Shown: positions 1 through 7,658, counted from the stretch's first letter. The stretch is 11,725 nt of DNA from Myxococcales bacterium (GCA_003157315.1 PMJE01000208.1:1130-12854), one strand, 5' to 3'. Translations and numbers: made by a program. Notes: generated by a model from the sequence alone, not told the origin.

Positions 1-311
1 GGTTTGTCGTCAGGGATCAGCACCGACTCGATGGCGCAGCCGTCGTGGGTACGGAAACGGAACTTGCGCGTGCCGTCGGCCGCGGCCACCGCGCCGTCCA
101 AGCGGATGGGCTGCAGGGGCGCGTCAGCCAGGAGGGCGTCACGCAGGGAGCGGGGAACGTTGCTGACAGAGTCGAGTGAGCGCACGCCGCCCACGCCGCC
201 CAGCCCAGGGCTGTGCAGCCAGCGGAAGACTTGCTCGGCGCGGAACGCGAGTTCACCCTGGCGCGCGATGCGCTCGCGCAGCTCCTCGATGGTGAACGAT
301 CGAAGGTCCAA
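1..311 (-). CDS. rlmN: RlmN, 23S rRNA (adenine-2503-C2)-methyltransferase, N-terminal part
   Basis: This is the 5' end of a dual-specificity RNA methyltransferase gene, running off the left edge; about 103 codons are visible. RlmN is a cytoplasmic radical-SAM enzyme that methylates C2 of A2503 in 23S rRNA, and in some bacteria A37 of certain tRNAs. The visible part is the accessory N-terminal domain, with the family signatures FRAEQVFRWLH (about residues 24-34) and KFRFRTHDGCAIESVLIPDD near the window edge. The CxxxCxxC iron-sulfur motif would lie outside the window. No ATG or GTG is available near the expected N terminus. The TTG at 311-309 puts the start (LDLRSFTIEEL) where family alignments expect it, but no clear Shine-Dalgarno precedes it. 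It follows ndk by 37 bases on the same strand, a neighbourhood common in bacteria. Identity is firm; the start codon is inferred. Confidence 0.88.
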   Translation of the reverse strand, partial: MDLRSFTIEELRERIARQGELAFRAEQVFRWLHSPGLGGVGGVRSLDSVSNVPRSLRDALLADAPLQPIRLDGAVAAADGTRKFRFRTHDGCAIESVLIPDDK

Positions 312-348
312 CGGCCGGGAGTATAGCCGCGGATCGGCGCGACGCCGG

Positions 349-786
349 CTAATTTGCCGGTAGGGGTTGGCCCAGGTCCGATCCGGGGAAGAACCAGCCG
401 AGTTCAAAGCGAGCCGTGTCCGGGCCGTCGCTGCCGTGTACGGCGTTGCGCTCGATGCTGCTTCCGAAGCTCGCACGGATGGTGCCGGGCGGCGCCTTCT
501 TGGAATCGGTCGGGCCCATCAACTCGCGCCAGCGTGAAATGGCCTTGTCGCCTTCCAGGGCCATGATCACGCAGGGACCTGAGGTCATGAATGTGACCAG
601 GTCGCGAAAGAAAGGGCGCTCGCGGTGAACCGCATAGAAGCCCTCAGCCTGTGCCTGGCTCATGCGCAGATAGCGCAGGCCGATCACGCGCAGGCCGGCG
701 TGTTCGATGGCGGCGACAATGGCGCCGATGGCGTTGTTTGCCACCGCGTCGGGTTTGATGATTGCGAAGGTGCGTTCAAGGGCCAT
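349..786 (-). CDS. ndk: Nucleoside diphosphate kinase
   Basis: This enzyme transfers the gamma-phosphate of ATP to nucleoside diphosphates through a phosphohistidine, balancing cytoplasmic NTP and dNTP pools. The 145-residue product matches the usual length of bacterial Ndk. It begins [15 protein letters not shown], with the conserved Lys11 of the KPD motif. Tyr51 lies in the [12 protein letters not shown] segment. The catalytic His117 sits in the NAVHGSD signature, and the C-terminal ELGWFFP segment is also present. A longer frame extends 17 codons upstream, but the ATG at 786-784 is preceded by an AGGAG about 6 bases away and fits the family N terminus. It lies 58 bases downstream of the rRNA methyltransferase gene and just upstream of rlmN, all on the minus strand, so a three-gene transcript is likely. 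A hairpin overlaps its ribosome binding site. Confidence 0.97.
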   Translation of the reverse strand: MALERTFAIIKPDAVANNAIGAIVAAIEHAGLRVIGLRYLRMSQAQAEGFYAVHRERPFFRDLVTFMTSGPCVIMALEGDKAISRWRELMGPTDSKKAPPGTIRASFGSSIERNAVHGSDGPDTARFELGWFFPGSDLGQPLPAN

Positions 787-793
787 GGAAACT

Positions 794-813
794 CCTAGGT
801 GGGAGAGCCTAGG
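794..813 (-). promoter_or_regulatory. Hairpin over the ndk ribosome binding site
   Basis: Two copies of the palindrome CCTAGG (794-799 and 808-813) flank an 8-base loop, so the transcript upstream of ndk can fold into a 6-bp stem. The proximal arm overlaps the AGGAG Shine-Dalgarno of ndk. Seen: the inverted repeat and the overlap. Inferred: the fold could limit ribosome access or protect a processed 5' end. The stem is short and no regulator is known, so this remains a structural candidate. Confidence 0.35.
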
Positions 814-844
814 CGGCGACGCTCGTGACCGCAACAAAGATGCA

Positions 845-1993
845 TTAGTCTACGCGTCCGATGGCAAATTTCAGGTAGTCGCCCTCGGGGAAGGCGGGCA
901 AGACAGGGTGGTCGAATCCGGCACCGGTCAGGGATTCCAGCCGGAACCTGCGGCCGGCGGCGACCGCGCCTCGCTCTACGCTGGCCAGGAATTCGTCGCG
1001 GGGAAAATGGCTGGAACAGGAGGCAGCGCAGAGCAGGCCGCCAGGCGCGACCACGCTGGTAGCCAGACGATGCAGGCGAAAGTAGGCGCTTCGGGCTTTG
1101 GGCAGCGCACGCCGAGACGGCGCAAAACTGGGCGGATCTGAGATCACGATATCCCACTGCCCTCCGCGGCGGGCGGCTTGCTCGAGAAAAGCCAGCGCAT
1201 CCGCGGCGTGAAAACCGGCATCTTCCAGGGACAGGCCATTGAGCTGGAAGTTGCGGCGCGCGGTGGTCAGCGCCGGCCGGGCGATGTCCACGGTGTCGGT
1301 ATGGTTTGCACCCGCTGCTGCGGCGTAGAGCGAGAATCCGCCCGTGTAGCCGTAGAGATTGAGCACCGATTTGCCATGCGCTCGACCCGCGACCGCCTGC
1401 CGGTTCTCGCGCTGGTCGAGAAACAGCCCGCCCTTCTGGCCGCGGCCCAGGTCCACAATGAAATGGATGCCGTTTTCGCGCACCTCAATCTCGGCCAAAT
1501 TGCCGTCCCGCTGTTCGCGATCAACGAACTGTGAGATGGCAAGCGGGGCTGAGCACTCGGCCAACATGCTATCGAGATTTTGGTAGAATTCCCTGGCGCC
1601 CGCGCCATCGAAGCGCACCACGGCCGCGCTGTCATACAGGTCGACGTGGATTCCCGGCAGACGGTCGCCTTCGCCATGGACCCAGCGAAAGGCGTTGGTC
1701 TTGCCGCGGTCGAGACGCGCCAGCCGTTTGGTCAAAGCCTGGCGCAGGCGATCACAGACCAGCGCTCGCGCGTCGCCTACCGGCTGCAGGTCAAGGACGC
1801 GCACCGCGATAGGTCCGGTGCAATCCCAGTAACCATGTGCCATGGGCCTGCCGTCTCGCCCAGCCACCGCGACCACGGTTCCGCTTCGAAGGGCGGGCGC
1901 TTCGGCTAGCGCATCACGGAAAATCCAAGGGTGTCCCTGGCGCAGGGCACGCCCGAGGTTCTTGCGCAAGATGATCTTGGGAGAAACGGGCAT
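845..1993 (-). CDS. rlmI: RlmI-type 23S rRNA cytosine-C5 methyltransferase
   Basis: This is a class I SAM-dependent RNA methyltransferase of the RlmI/PUA family, which makes m5C in 23S rRNA (C1962 in E. coli). The product has 382 residues, close to the family's usual 390-400. An N-terminal PUA-type RNA-binding domain (about 5-75) includes [10 protein letters not shown]. The signature [11 protein letters not shown] lies at 188-198. The Rossmann SAM-binding motif is [16 protein letters not shown] (210-225). The DPPSF motif is at 286-290, and the catalytic Cys326 is in SCSSHF. The ATG at 1993-1991 is preferred over an upstream in-frame start because the PUA domain begins right after it and an AAGGA lies about 10 bases upstream. 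It is the first gene of the minus-strand group with ndk and rlmN, divergent from the membrane glycosyltransferase. The family is certain; the exact target base is inferred from homologues. Confidence 0.92.
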   Translation of the reverse strand: MPVSPKIILRKNLGRALRQGHPWIFRDALAEAPALRSGTVVAVAGRDGRPMAHGYWDCTGPIAVRVLDLQPVGDARALVCDRLRQALTKRLARLDRGKTNAFRWVHGEGDRLPGIHVDLYDSAAVVRFDGAGAREFYQNLDSMLAECSAPLAISQFVDREQRDGNLAEIEVRENGIHFIVDLGRGQKGGLFLDQRENRQAVAGRAHGKSVLNLYGYTGGFSLYAAAAGANHTDTVDIARPALTTARRNFQLNGLSLEDAGFHAADALAFLEQAARRGGQWDIVISDPPSFAPSRRALPKARSAYFRLHRLATSVVAPGGLLCAASCSSHFPRDEFLASVERGAVAAGRRFRLESLTGAGFDHPVLPAFPEGDYLKFAIGRVD

Positions 1994-2368
1994 CAGGGGT
2001 GAATCCTTCACCCTGCAACGAATGGGAAGCACGCGCAAATCCCTGCGAAGCTGCGCTCAAGCGGCGGCGCCATCCGCCGATGGTGTGTTGTCGCGGATGG
2101 GGATCGTTGAGCGGCTCAGGCGGAGTAGGCGGCGGGATGTCGCGGTGGAGGCTGGGATAGTGAGAAGGGATTCCGGGGATCCGCAAGCGGGTGGGGCCGG
2201 CGGTGTCGCAACTCCGCAGGGGCAGGGATGAGAGGGGCAGGTGCGGCGCCGCCGGATCGGTTTATCAGGCGGCCAGGCGGTGGCTGGCTGACGAGATGAA
2301 TCACCTCACACCCTTTGGTTTCGGCCGTGAGGTTGCCCTGTGATAGATGTAAGCTCGCAGGACGCCAC
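1994..2368. other. Divergent intergenic spacer
   Basis: About 375 bases separate the divergent methyltransferase and glycosyltransferase starts, so promoters for both should lie here. No reading frame in it resembles a protein. The stretch 2150-2250 is rich in G-runs on the plus strand. No hexamer pair with convincing sigma-70 spacing was found, and no tRNA or riboswitch fold was recognised. The only clear structure is the inverted repeat at 2303-2333. Confidence 0.5.
2303..2333 (+). promoter_or_regulatory. Inverted repeat in the leader of the glycosyltransferase gene
   Basis: ACCTCAC (2303-2309) and GTGAGGT (2327-2333) form a perfect 7-bp inverted repeat around a 17-base loop, ending 35 bases before the chosen GTG start. 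It could be an operator or an mRNA leader hairpin. There is no T-tract after it, so it is not a typical terminator. Function is unknown. Confidence 0.25.
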
Positions 2369-4456
2369 GTGACCAAGCCAGAACAAGAACCGATAGTCTC
2401 TCCCTCAGTTTCCGCGGCCCCAATCGCGCGCCTAGGTAGTTGGTTTGACCGCCTGAGCGAACGGCAGATGACCCTGCTCGTGATTATGGTCGGCCTGCTG
2501 CTCTATATCCCGTTTGCCGGTACCTACGGCCTCTGGGATCCGTGGGAGACGCACTACTCCGAGGTCGCGCGCCAGATGACCAAGCGAGGCGACTTCATCA
2601 GCCTCTGGTGGCCCGGATCGCCGCGTGACGCTGACGTGTTCTGGTCCAAGCCGGTGCTGACCTTCTGGCTGATGAGCATCGGCATGCACATCGCGCGCAT
2701 AGGTTTGCCCGGAAACGACCCGGGCGAGATGGCGCTGCTTTCCCGCACGGAGTGGGCGGTGCGCGTGCCCTTCTGCCTGTTCGGTGTGCTGGCGCTCTGG
2801 GCCGTGTACCTGGTGGTTTCGCGTTTCGTGAACCGCCGGGCCGGGTTCTTGGCGGCTCTGGTGACGGGAACCTGCCCGATGTTCAGCCTGATTGCTCGGC
2901 AAGCCATGACCGACATGGCGTTCGTGGGGCCGATGACCATGGCCTTGGCCCTGGGAGCGCTCGCTCTGCTCGATGACCGCGACGAGGTGCTGCCACGGCG
3001 GGGCCGCGGCTGGCGCAGCTGGCCCCATCACCCGCTCTTCTACACCACCGTCGGGGTTTTCCTGCTCATCGTCTTGCCGCAATTGATCGTCGATTCGGTT
3101 CAGCTCAAGGTCAAGGTGCCGTGGGGCGCGGGCGAGGTTCTGATGTACGGCGCGGTCTTGATGATTCCCTACTATCTCGGCTCGGCCCTCTTCCTGTTTT
3201 TTGCGGCACGCGCACGCTACCGAGCCCCGCTTTACCTCTACATCGCGGCCATGCTGTGCGGCCTGGCGGTGCTGGCCAAAGGCTTTGCCGGCCTGGGCCT
3301 GCCTGTGATCATCTTCCTTGCCTACCTCCTCTTCACCTGGAACTGGAAACGGCTGCGGCGCGCGCAGCTTCTGCCAGCGGTGTTGCTATCAATCGTCGCG
3401 GTGGCCGTGGTCGCGGCGCCCTGGCACCACGCCATGATCGCGAAACACGGGTGGGCCTTCTGGAACGAGCTGTTCGGCGACAACCACTGGCGGCGCATGA
3501 TGCTGGGCCGTCACGGCGATCGCGGCTCGTTCGAGTACTTCCTGCGCGAGCTGGGCTACGGCACCTTGCCCTGGGTGGCGCTGGCCCCGGCTGCCATGGC
3601 GACCATGGTCATGCGCAAGGCGGACGATGTGCGCAGGCAAGCGGTGTACTGGCTGGGCGCCATCTGGTTCGTGGCGGGTTACGCCGTGGTGTCGATGTCC
3701 ATGACCAAGTTCCACCACTATGTCATGCCCGCCATTCCCGGCCTGGGCATCGTCATTGGGTGTTTCCTCGATGATCTGCTCACCCGGCGAGACGCGCGAC
3801 GAGGGTTGCTGGCGATTCTGTCTGGGATGCCGCTCCTACTCTTGGTGATGGCCGATCTGGTGAACGCCAAGAATGCCAGCGAGCGATTCTTGTGGCTGTT
3901 CTCGTACGACTATGTGCACAGCCCAACCGGGCGGCCCTGGCCCAGCGAACTGGACTTCCGCACTCCCATCATCGTCTTCGCTGTGCTGTTCGGCCTCACC
4001 CTGGTGGCGCTGGCCTGGCGCAAGTCACTGCGCTACGCCGTGGTGGGGCTGTGCGGGACAGCCGTGCTCTTCACCTGGTTCCTGCTCGACGTGTTCATGC
4101 GCGAGGTAGCACCGTTCTGGTCGCAGAAGGAAACCGTGGCCGAATACTACCGGCACCGCCGCTCGCCTGACGAGCGGCTCATCGCCTACTCCATGTACTG
4201 GCGGGGCGAAACTTTCTATACCAAGAACGAGATCTACGAAGGCCCGCAGGAGGAGCGCACGGTGTTCGACACCGACAACGCTGATGAGAAGATGGAGGAG
4301 TGGGTGAAGAACCACCGCGGTCGTCGTGTGTTCGTGCTCTTCGAACGGGGCCGACAGGAGAAGGTCAAGCGGCTTCTGCCCCCGGAATCGCGCGACAGTT
4401 TCCAAGTCCTCTACGAAAAGAACAACAAGTTCTCGCTGGCACAGGCGGATATCTAG
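2369..4456 (+). CDS. Polytopic membrane glycosyltransferase, GT39/ArnT-like superfamily
   Basis: This is a 695-residue inner-membrane glycosyltransferase of the type that uses a polyprenyl-phosphate-linked sugar donor on the periplasmic side (PMT/ArnT/GT83 relatives). The first membrane segment (about 34-51) is followed by the acidic loop LWDPWETHYSEVARQM (55-70), which matches the family's D/E-containing first extracytoplasmic loop. Another family-like stretch is WNELFGDNHWRR followed by GYGTLPW. Around ten or more hydrophobic helices run to about residue 575. A soluble C-terminal tail of roughly 110 residues (from about VAPFWSQKETVAEYY to the end) makes it longer than ArnT (about 550). Possible starts are TTG 2315, GTG 2327 and GTG 2369; the last has an AGGA at 2359-2362 six bases upstream and is preferred. 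Acceptor and donor cannot be read from the sequence; lipid A, glycan or protein are all possible. It stands alone, divergent from the rRNA methyltransferase and convergent with mdh. Confidence 0.85.
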   Translation: MTKPEQEPIVSPSVSAAPIARLGSWFDRLSERQMTLLVIMVGLLLYIPFAGTYGLWDPWETHYSEVARQMTKRGDFISLWWPGSPRDADVFWSKPVLTFWLMSIGMHIARIGLPGNDPGEMALLSRTEWAVRVPFCLFGVLALWAVYLVVSRFVNRRAGFLAALVTGTCPMFSLIARQAMTDMAFVGPMTMALALGALALLDDRDEVLPRRGRGWRSWPHHPLFYTTVGVFLLIVLPQLIVDSVQLKVKVPWGAGEVLMYGAVLMIPYYLGSALFLFFAARARYRAPLYLYIAAMLCGLAVLAKGFAGLGLPVIIFLAYLLFTWNWKRLRRAQLLPAVLLSIVAVAVVAAPWHHAMIAKHGWAFWNELFGDNHWRRMMLGRHGDRGSFEYFLRELGYGTLPWVALAPAAMATMVMRKADDVRRQAVYWLGAIWFVAGYAVVSMSMTKFHHYVMPAIPGLGIVIGCFLDDLLTRRDARRGLLAILSGMPLLLLVMADLVNAKNASERFLWLFSYDYVHSPTGRPWPSELDFRTPIIVFAVLFGLTLVALAWRKSLRYAVVGLCGTAVLFTWFLLDVFMREVAPFWSQKETVAEYYRHRRSPDERLIAYSMYWRGETFYTKNEIYEGPQEERTVFDTDNADEKMEEWVKNHRGRRVFVLFERGRQEKVKRLLPPESRDSFQVLYEKNNKFSLAQADI

Positions 4457-4477
4457 AGCCAGCTGGGATTCGGAGCA

Positions 4478-4505
4478 GGGGGCCGGGGCGGGGACGGAGA
4501 CGGGG
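4478..4505 (+). other. G-tract cluster in convergent spacer
   Basis: Four runs of four or five G (4478-4482, 4485-4488, 4490-4493, 4502-4505) with loops of 2, 1 and 8 bases form a near-canonical G-quadruplex motif. It lies 21 bases after the glycosyltransferase stop and downstream of mdh on the other strand. No classic hairpin with a T-tract is present in this spacer, so the cluster may help end transcription, but that is inference. Confidence 0.3.
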
Positions 4506-4528
4506 CATAGACACTGACCAGGGCTGGA

Positions 4529-4541
4529 CCGGAATTTCCGG
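4529..4541. repeat. Short palindrome between convergent genes
   Basis: CCGGAATTTCCGG is a perfect palindrome around a single central base, lying between the 3' ends of the glycosyltransferase gene and mdh. The stem is only 5-6 bp and has no T-tract on either strand, so it is a weak terminator candidate at best. Confidence 0.25.
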
Positions 4542-4568
4542 ACGAGGCGTAGCCACGGCCGCTCGACC

Positions 4569-5508
4569 CTACAAGCTCTCGGCCGCGGCGATGATGTCGC
4601 GCACCCCTTGGACCGAATTCTCCAGCATCTGGCGCTCGGTGGCGTCGAGTTCTATCACCACCACCTTCTCCACACCCCGGCCGCCGATAACCGCAGGCAC
4701 GCCCATGTACACATCGTGCAGGCCATACTCGCCGCGCAGGTACGACCGCGCAGGGGAGCAGGCGCTTTCTCATCATAGAGATACGAGCGCGCCATCTGCA
4801 CGGCGGCTGAAGCCGGGGCGTAGTAGGCGCTCGAACCCATGAGCTTGACTACCTCAGCGCCGCTGTCGCGCGTACGCTGGATGATGGCGTCGAGGCGGTT
4901 CTGCGGGATGAGTTGGCGCACCGGAATGCCATTGATGGTGCAGTAGCTGAGCACAGGGACCATGGTGTCGCCGTGACCGCCCAGCACCATGGCGCGCACG
5001 TCCTTTACCGCCACGCCTGCCTCGCGCGCCAGGAAGAGCTGGAAACGTGCCGAATCGAGCTGGCCCGCCATGCCCACAACATGTTCCGGGAGCGAAACCC
5101 GGTGGCCCGCTTCATCTCGTGCACCATGGCGTCGAGCGGATTGGAGATCACGATGACGAAGCAGTCAGGGGATTGCCCCCTGAGGTTTTCGGCCACGCTG
5201 CGAATGATGCGCAGGTTGACCCCCAACAGATCGTTGCGCGACATGCCCGGCTTGCGGGGTATGCCCGCGGTCACGATGGCCACGTCGCTGCCCGCCAGGT
5301 CGTCCCAGTTGGAGGTTCCCACAATACGCACGTCGTAGCCCAAGATGGAGCCGTTCTGCTCCAGGTCCAGCGCCTTGCCCTGGGCGATGCCCAGCTTGTC
5401 CGGGATGTCGAAGAGAAAGACATCGCCCAGCTCAAGTCGGGCGGCCTGCGCCGCGAGCTCGCCGCCAATGTTTCCTGCGCCGATGAGTGCGATCTTTCTT
5501 CGATGCAT
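4569..5508 (-). pseudogene. mdh: Malate dehydrogenase (NAD), reading frame broken by three indels
   Basis: MDH interconverts malate and oxaloacetate in the TCA cycle; this is the LDH-like bacterial type of about 310 residues. From the ATG at 5508 the frame carries GAGNIGG (10-16), the acidic residue ending beta-2 in FLFDIPDK, the substrate loop GIPRKPGMSR and VIVISNPLD. The frame is lost around 5085-5103. The continuation [13 protein letters not shown] and the catalytic His in [12 protein letters not shown] lie in the next frame, as if one base were missing. Near the 3' end, PCAV and then [20 protein letters not shown] lie in two further frames. This is as if one base were extra in the run 4753-4756 and one more at 4743. 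The last frame ends cleanly at the TAG at 4571-4569. A GGAGG lies about 10 bases before the ATG. Every catalytic motif survives, so sequencing error is likelier than old decay. Confidence 0.9.
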
Positions 5509-5546
5509 GGGAAAGAAGCCTCCGCCAGTCCTATTTTCGTCCTCTA

Positions 5547-5575
5547 GTGATAGCGTGTCAGGGCGCACAAGCCAA
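5547..5575 (-). promoter_or_regulatory. Candidate sigma-70-type promoter of mdh
   Basis: On the minus strand TTGGCT (5575-5570) and TATCAC (5552-5547) are separated by exactly 17 bases, a housekeeping promoter layout with partial hexamer matches. The predicted start would give a leader of about 30 bases containing the GGAGG before mdh. The matches are partial, so confidence is low. If real, mdh is transcribed independently of the ligase gene. Confidence 0.3.
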
Positions 5576-5717
5576 ACGAAAATGCTGGAGTTCGCAACAG
5601 ACGCATAGCGTCTAGCGAGCTGCCCACACGCTGATCGTGATCGACGAGGATCAAGTATCTGGTGACTGCGGGGCCGGGAGACGGTCAGAAGCAGGACGCG
5701 ACGAAGTTGCCCGCGGC

Positions 5718-5867
5718 TCACTCCGCCGATCTGAGCCCGCCGAAGCTCACCACAGTGCCGGCGCTGGCACGTGCGAGGGCGCGTGCAAAGAATTCGGTCA
5801 GCGCGATCACCTCCGACCTGCACTGCCGTGCCCGGAAGCGCAAGCTCTGCGGTCGGCGGCCCGTCAC
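5718..5867 (-). CDS. Doubtful small open frame, 49 codons
   Basis: A GTG-started frame (5867) runs to a TGA at 5720-5718. Its second half (SEVIALTEFFARALARASAG, then TVVSFGGLRSAE) reads as an amphipathic helix plus a beta-like segment with G/C-rich third positions. That gives it a more protein-like texture than the alternative frames, although the opposite strand is open as well. There is no Shine-Dalgarno and no recognised family. It could be a real small protein, the C-terminal remnant of a lost gene, or chance in GC-rich DNA. No function is proposed. Confidence 0.15.
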   Translation of the reverse strand: MTGRRPQSLRFRARQCRSEVIALTEFFARALARASAGTVVSFGGLRSAE

Positions 5868-5907
5868 ACTAGGCTGCTACTTCTCAGATAGAACCTATCT
5901 GCCCCGC

Positions 5908-7569
5908 TCAGACCCGCTCGCGCCGGTCGCCGAGGTCCCCAGGGTACCAGGTTTCCATGCTGGAAAGGTCGCCCTCGTCCTGGCCGAGGAAGCGCGCGCG
6001 CAGAACCCGCCGCATGATCTTGCCGCTGCGGTTTCTCGGCAGGCTGGCCACGAACACCACCTCTTGCGGGCTGGCAATCGATGACACGCGATTCGCCACA
6101 TGCAGGCGAATGCGACTTTCCAGCTCGCGCGAAGGGGAATGGCCCGAGCGCAGGCAGACGAAGACCACGACCTTCTCGAAGCGGATGGGGTCGGGCGCGC
6201 TCACCGCAGCGGCTTCGGCCACCTCGGGCAGTTCCAGCAGGACGCTTTCGATTTCGAAAGGGCCCACCAAATGCCCAGAGGTGTTGATCACGTCGTCAGT
6301 ACGGCCGACAAACCAGAAGTAGCCGTCCGCGTCCCGCACCGCCATGTCGCCCGAGTCGTAGTATTCACCGTGAAACCTGCTGGCGTAGATCTCGGCGCGG
6401 TTGAGGTATTCGGTAAACATGGAGGGCCAGCCCCGACGCAGGCACAGCCGGCCCTGTTGCCCAGCGGGCAGGGGATGGTCAGCGTTGTCCAGGATGACGG
6501 CCTCCACGCCCTCAACCACCTTGCCCATGGAACCGGGACGCACCGCCAGCCCGGGCCGGTTGGCGATCATGATCGCGCCGGTCTCAGTCTGGAACCAGGT
6601 GTCGTGAATCTCCTTGCCCAGGGTGCGGCGAGCCCAGAAGGTGATCTCAGGGTTGAGCGGCTCGCCCACGCTGGCGGTGCAGCGCAGGGCCTGCAGGCGC
6701 CGGCCGGCATAGAGCGACGCCTCTTCACGCATCAGCATGCGCAGGGCAGTGGGTGCCGTGTACCAGACATTGACCTGTTCCTGCTCGAGGATGGTCATCC
6801 ACGCGCAGGCGTCGAAGCTGCCGCCGTAGTGGACCTGGGTGGCGCCGACGGCCCACGGCCCGATGATCCCGTAGGAAGTTCCCGTCACCCAGCCCGGGTC
6901 AGCCGTGCACCAGAATACGTCACCAGGTCCTACCTGCAGGACATCACGGGTCGTCCGCACGATACTGGGCAAAGCCCCGTGCACGTGCAGCACGCCCTTG
7001 GGCTTACCGGTCGAGCCCGAGGTGTAGTGCAGGATTGATGGCGTTTCTGGGGAAGTGGGCGCTATCGCGAAATCTGCCGATGCCTCGCGCATGAGGCGGC
7101 GATAGCTCAAGATGTCGGGGGCCAAGTGGTCCTCCTCGTCCACCAGGAGGACATGGCGCAGATCGGGCAGCCGGTCGCGGATGCGCTGAACCTTCTTGAG
7201 CAAGCTGTGCTTGGTGAGAAGCACGCAAGCGCGCGAATCGCCCAGCCGATCCAAGAGCGCTTCATCGCCGAAGTTGGCGAACAGGGGTCCCACCACGGCG
7301 CGCGCTTTCAGGCCACCCAGCAAGGCGATGAACAGCTCGGGCAGCTTGGGCAGCATGATGAACACGCGCGCGCCCGGCACCACGCCCAGTCCGGCCAGCA
7401 CGGACGCGAACCGGGAACTCTCGTCGGCGAGTTGGCCGAAAGTGAACTGCTTGCGTTCACCATCCGAACCCAGCCAGCGCAATGCCACCGCGGACTCCCG
7501 TCCCAGCCGACACTGTAGGTCGGTACAGGCAAAGCCAAGGTTGTCTTCGAGGCGGGCGGAAGTATTCAC
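5908..7569 (-). CDS. acsA: Acetate (short-chain acyl)-CoA ligase, AMP-forming
   Basis: This ANL-superfamily ligase activates acetate or a similar short acid to acyl-AMP and then acyl-CoA in the cytoplasm. The 553 residues match the shorter AcsA type rather than the 650-residue Acs. The P-loop YTSGSTGKPKGV is at 182-193. It is followed by ADPGWVTGTSYG (223-234), VWYTAPTALRMLM (268-280), SVGEPLNPE (300-308), HDTWFQTETG (322-331), the YDSGD motif ending at Asp408, and GRTDD (422-426). The catalytic Lys517 sits in NRSGKIMRR, and the C terminus ends with GDLSSMET as in AcsA. In the hinge motif SGHLVGPFEIES, Leu434 stands where many relatives have Arg. The GTG start at 7569 follows an in-frame TAA 15 bases upstream and has no obvious Shine-Dalgarno. 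The upstream neighbour is an exported protein gene 89 bases away; mdh lies downstream on the same strand. Substrate is inferred. Confidence 0.9.
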   Translation of the reverse strand: MNTSARLEDNLGFACTDLQCRLGRESAVALRWLGSDGERKQFTFGQLADESSRFASVLAGLGVVPGARVFIMLPKLPELFIALLGGLKARAVVGPLFANFGDEALLDRLGDSRACVLLTKHSLLKKVQRIRDRLPDLRHVLLVDEEDHLAPDILSYRRLMREASADFAIAPTSPETPSILHYTSGSTGKPKGVLHVHGALPSIVRTTRDVLQVGPGDVFWCTADPGWVTGTSYGIIGPWAVGATQVHYGGSFDACAWMTILEQEQVNVWYTAPTALRMLMREEASLYAGRRLQALRCTASVGEPLNPEITFWARRTLGKEIHDTWFQTETGAIMIANRPGLAVRPGSMGKVVEGVEAVILDNADHPLPAGQQGRLCLRRGWPSMFTEYLNRAEIYASRFHGEYYDSGDMAVRDADGYFWFVGRTDDVINTSGHLVGPFEIESVLLELPEVAEAAAVSAPDPIRFEKVVVFVCLRSGHSPSRELESRIRLHVANRVSSIASPQEVVFVASLPRNRSGKIMRRVLRARFLGQDEGDLSSMETWYPGDLGDRRERV

Positions 7570-7658
7570 AGCACTACTGTCTTAGACTTGGGAACCTAGG
7601 GTTTTCTTCTTTCTCGCGAATAGTTCATCTGCCCGAGGTACTTACACCGGCGCCGTGG

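Larger units (their letters stand above)
5509..5907. other. Spacer between acsA and mdh
   Basis: About 400 bases lie between the acyl-CoA ligase stop and the mdh start. It holds the putative mdh promoter (5547-5575) and a small minus-strand open frame (5718-5867). No tRNA cloverleaf, terminator or recognised protein fragment was found in the rest. The 5640-5880 part reads open in more than one frame because of its high GC, which is not evidence of coding by itself. Confidence 0.45.

Noticed and set aside
2116..2376. Minus-strand frame in the divergent spacer
   Set aside because: It is Pro/His/Arg-rich with no motif, and it overlaps the start region of the glycosyltransferase; it looks like GC-rich noise.
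3121..3774. Second plus-strand frame of 217 codons inside the glycosyltransferase
   Set aside because: Its translation is Arg/Pro/His-rich out-of-frame sequence; the main frame continues with membrane helices.
5509..5907. Possible tRNA or structured RNA in the long spacer before mdh
   Set aside because: No cloverleaf, T-loop sequence or CCA-like end could be found on either strand.
6100..7038. Long open frame of 312 codons on the plus strand
   Set aside because: It lies entirely antisense to the acyl-CoA ligase, whose motifs are unambiguous; its translation is low-complexity and typical of GC-rich shadow frames.
7570..7658. Possible terminator between the barrel-like protein and the acyl-CoA ligase, from the T-rich stretch near 7601-7615
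   Set aside because: The T-rich stretch is on the plus strand while transcription is on the minus strand, and no stable stem precedes a T-tract in the right orientation.
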